Positions 6,233-7,745 of a stretch of DNA of 7,745 nt are shown in pieces. The stretch comes from CAZHRJ01 sp964534765. Its GTDB lineage: Bacteria > Lindowbacteria > 2-12-FULL-62-27. The translations under genes were made by a program, and so were the position numbers. The stretch spans positions 1 to 7,745 of the forward strand of contig CAZHRJ010000138.1 in NCBI GenBank assembly GCA_964534765.1, written 5' to 3'. Position 1 is the stretch's first letter. Each line of letters opens with the position of its first letter. The notes below the pieces were generated by a model. The model made no database searches. It was not told the DNA's origin and worked only from the letters and a program-made list of their open reading frames with translations.

Positions 6233-7276
6233 GAGAAACTCAGTGGCCAGCGTGAGGTCTTCGAGGAACCGTCCGGGGATCGATTCAAATTTGCGAAGAT
6301 CCAGATAGAGATTCCGCTCGTCCTTGATCAGCGTCTCAATCCTGTCGCATACGCCGAGCGATTCCTCTTTTGAAACCGGATTTTCCAGGGCTTTCAGGTC
6401 GTTGAGCGTTCCCGCGTCCTTTTTGGGTATCACGGCGTCGGCCAGTACGGAGAGATTATTTTTTTGTTCGAGAACAATGGATCGCAGTTTGGCCAGGCCC
6501 GCCAGGCCTTCGGCCGACTGAGTGATGCCGCTTTCGGAAGCGCCAACCAGCCGTTCGCGTTCTTTGAGGGAGTTGATTTCGACCAGGAGTTCCCGGATCA
6601 GCCGGTTGATCTCCTGTTCCACCGCCCCAGCCTGAGCCGCGCGGGCTCTCCAGTCGACGATTTTGCCGACCGCCTGATCGATTTTGGCGGTGCGGTTGGC
6701 CATTTCGTCGATGACGAGTTCGACCAGGATGGCGGCTTCCTGTTTGTTGCGGAGCACCTCGCGGTTGTCGGGATCCATGGCATCGAGCTGTCCGGACGAT
6801 TTGAACGGAGCCATGGCCTGATCGACGCGTCCGGAAAGCAGGCCGGCGCGTTTGGTCAGGATGAACTCCTTGATTTTTCGTTTCAGCAATTCCTTGGTCT
6901 CGATATACTGCTGAATGATTCCCTTGATGTCCGCGCTCGTGAAGACGGCGTCCCGGGCCTTTTGGGCGGTGCGAGTCTCGACGGATTCCATCATCGCGGA
7001 AAGGAATTTGATCTGATTCTGGAGAATGGCCATCAGGTGTTCGACCATCCGGACATGCGTCTCGGACAGGGTCTGTCCGGACGTCGGAGCAAAGGCCTGC
7101 GCAGTTTTATAGAGGAAGACGAACTTGGCCGGCAGGATGTTTTTTTCCTTGTCGACTTCCTTGCGCAGGGTGCTGATGATCTGGGACGTGGATCTCCCAT
7201 CCGTCCGCATCACGTCCTTGATGAGCTTCTCGTGCTTCATCCACTTCGCCTTGATCGCCTGAATGTCCTCCAACAT
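6218..7276 (-). CDS. Hypothetical all-helical cytosolic protein
   Basis: I do not recognise this protein. From the ATG at 7276 it has 352 aa (MLEDIQAIKAKW...). It is rich in Lys, Glu, Leu, Ile and Ala with few Pro or Gly, which suggests a series of long helices. The stretches 172-209 (around NREVLRNKQEAAILVELVIDE) and 217-242 (EQEINRLIRELLVEINSLKE) have the spacing of amphipathic or coiled-coil helices. There is a single cysteine (310), no signal peptide, no membrane span and no recognisable catalytic motif. Base and codon use looks like its neighbours, so it is probably native. An upstream in-frame ATG at 7318 would add 14 hydrophobic-leaning residues but leaves only 12 nt to the divergent permease. 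Neither start has a good ribosome binding site. It ends inside the last codons of rnr, tail to tail. A structural or scaffold role is conceivable from the composition but is not shown. Confidence 0.8.
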   Translation of the reverse strand: MLEDIQAIKAKWMKHEKLIKDVMRTDGRSTSQIISTLRKEVDKEKNILPAKFVFLYKTAQAFAPTSGQTLSETHVRMVEHLMAILQNQIKFLSAMMESVETRTAQKARDAVFTSADIKGIIQQYIETKELLKRKIKEFILTKRAGLLSGRVDQAMAPFKSSGQLDAMDPDNREVLRNKQEAAILVELVIDEMANRTAKIDQAVGKIVDWRARAAQAGAVEQEINRLIRELLVEINSLKERERLVGASESGITQSAEGLAGLAKLRSIVLEQKNNLSVLADAVIPKKDAGTLNDLKALENPVSKEESLGVCDRIETLIKDERNLYLDLRKFESIPGRFLEDLTLATEFLSPNN

Positions 7277-7283
7277 AACAAAG

Positions 7284-7291
7284 AGTATAAC
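7284..7291. promoter_or_regulatory. Overlapping divergent -10-like boxes
   Basis: In the short gap between the helical-protein gene and the permease gene, the plus strand reads TATAAC (7286-7291) and the minus strand reads TATACT (plus 7284-7289). Each matches five of six bases of the -10 consensus and they share four base pairs. Neither has a good -35 at 17 nt. The minus-strand box would start transcription almost at the ATG at 7276 (leaderless or nearly so). The plus-strand box would give a leader of about 30 nt for the permease. Found by eye; weak without -35 support. Confidence 0.3.
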
Positions 7292-7330
7292 CATAACTTT
7301 TCGGTTTTCTCCATCCATCCTTATGCCGAT

Positions 7331-7745
7331 ATGATGATCATGGGACAGACAGCATCCGAGCTCAAACGGGAACTGGGGCTTTTTTCCTGCGTCATGTTGG
7401 TCGCCGGAAACATCATCGGAATCGGGATATTCCTCACCCCCGGCGGCATCGCGGCGCTTTTGCCGTCCGCGGGCTGGGTGCTGGTGGCGTGGGCGATCGG
7501 TGGATTTCTGGCAACGGCCGGAGCGCTCACCTACGGGGAGCTGGGGGCGGCGTACCCCTACGCAGGCGGGAATTACGTGTTCCTCAAAGTCGCCTACGGT
7601 CCGCTGGCGGCTTTTTTGTACGGGTGGGCGTTTGTTCTGGTCACCAGCACGGGAACGGTGGCCCTCCTGGCGATCGGTTTCGCCGACCAGATGGGCCTTC
7701 CCAAAGAGAGCCGCTGGGTCGAGATCTTCGCGCTGTCGGCGGTGA
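7331..7745 (+). CDS. APC-superfamily amino-acid permease (N-terminal part, cut by the window end)
   Basis: Translating from the ATG at 7331 gives 138 residues without a stop up to the window end. The start of an APC-type secondary amino-acid transporter is clear. TM1 (about 17-37) holds the substrate-binding glycine-rich motif GNIIGIGIF at 26-34. TM2 is at about 48-67. The loop ELGAAYPYAGGNYVFLK (70-86) is the family's conserved P-x-AGG-Y region, and TM3 runs about 89-116. Full members have about 430-500 aa and 12 membrane helices, so roughly two-thirds is missing. The pattern resembles the LAT/SLC7-like branch; the substrate cannot be told from this part. ATGs at 7331, 7334 and 7340 are all in frame and none has a visible ribosome binding site, so the exact start is open. 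It is transcribed divergently from the helical-protein gene. Confidence 0.9.
   Translation, partial: MMIMGQTASELKRELGLFSCVMLVAGNIIGIGIFLTPGGIAALLPSAGWVLVAWAIGGFLATAGALTYGELGAAYPYAGGNYVFLKVAYGPLAAFLYGWAFVLVTSTGTVALLAIGFADQMGLPKESRWVEIFALSAV

Noticed and set aside
7323..7334. Tiny upstream frame ATG-CCG-ATA-TGA touching the permease start as a possible leader peptide
   Set aside because: It is only three codons, without a ribosome site, and such short frames arise readily by chance.
7500..7745. Plus-strand open frame of 81 codons at the right end
   Set aside because: It is out of frame with the permease, whose membrane helices and APC motifs run through the same bases.

Overview
The window reads as chromosomal DNA of a bacterium with a moderately GC-rich genome. 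It holds eight protein genes and very little spacer. Nothing points to a plasmid, phage, transposon, CRISPR array or RNA gene. The genes are bacterial housekeeping types: a TrpRS with HIGH- and KMSKS-type motifs, an RNase R-type exonuclease, a class II fructose-bisphosphatase (GlpX), an SppA-type membrane protease, a rhomboid-independent site-2 (M50) protease and a CamH-type gamma-carbonic anhydrase. The lineage cannot be fixed from this stretch alone. An M50 protease gene directly before trpS is, from memory, common in deltaproteobacterial and Nitrospirota-like genomes, but that is only a hint.

Layout. Positions 1-72 are non-coding and hold a perfect AT-rich palindrome (1-45) built from four copies of one 9-mer. 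It is followed by a run of C-tracts that reads as a potential G-quadruplex on the minus strand. Positions 73 to about 4189 hold a tight minus-strand operon, in transcription order: M50 protease, trpS, glpX, sppA, gamma-carbonic anhydrase. Three junctions are, or can be, 4-nt stop/start overlaps (ATGA or GTGA). Only trpS-glpX has a gap (16 nt), and there glpX has its own strong ribosome binding site. A good sigma-70-like promoter and a near-perfect Shine-Dalgarno sequence lie just upstream of the conserved part of the M50 gene, which raises a real question about its start codon.

The rnr gene (4220-6232) runs divergently on the plus strand. It meets, tail to tail with a 15-bp overlap, a minus-strand gene for an all-helical cytosolic protein that I do not recognise (6218-7276). 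A short divergent promoter region then leads into a plus-strand APC-type amino-acid permease cut off by the window end.

Functionally, the operon mixes protein synthesis (TrpRS), sugar-phosphate metabolism (GlpX), CO2/bicarbonate or related metal chemistry (gamma-CA) and proteolysis in or at the membrane (M50 protease, SppA). The genes do not form one obvious pathway; the arrangement looks like a co-transcribed housekeeping block. The window is mostly ordinary. The points most worth a second look are the four-copy palindrome, the start of the M50 gene, and the unrecognised helical protein.
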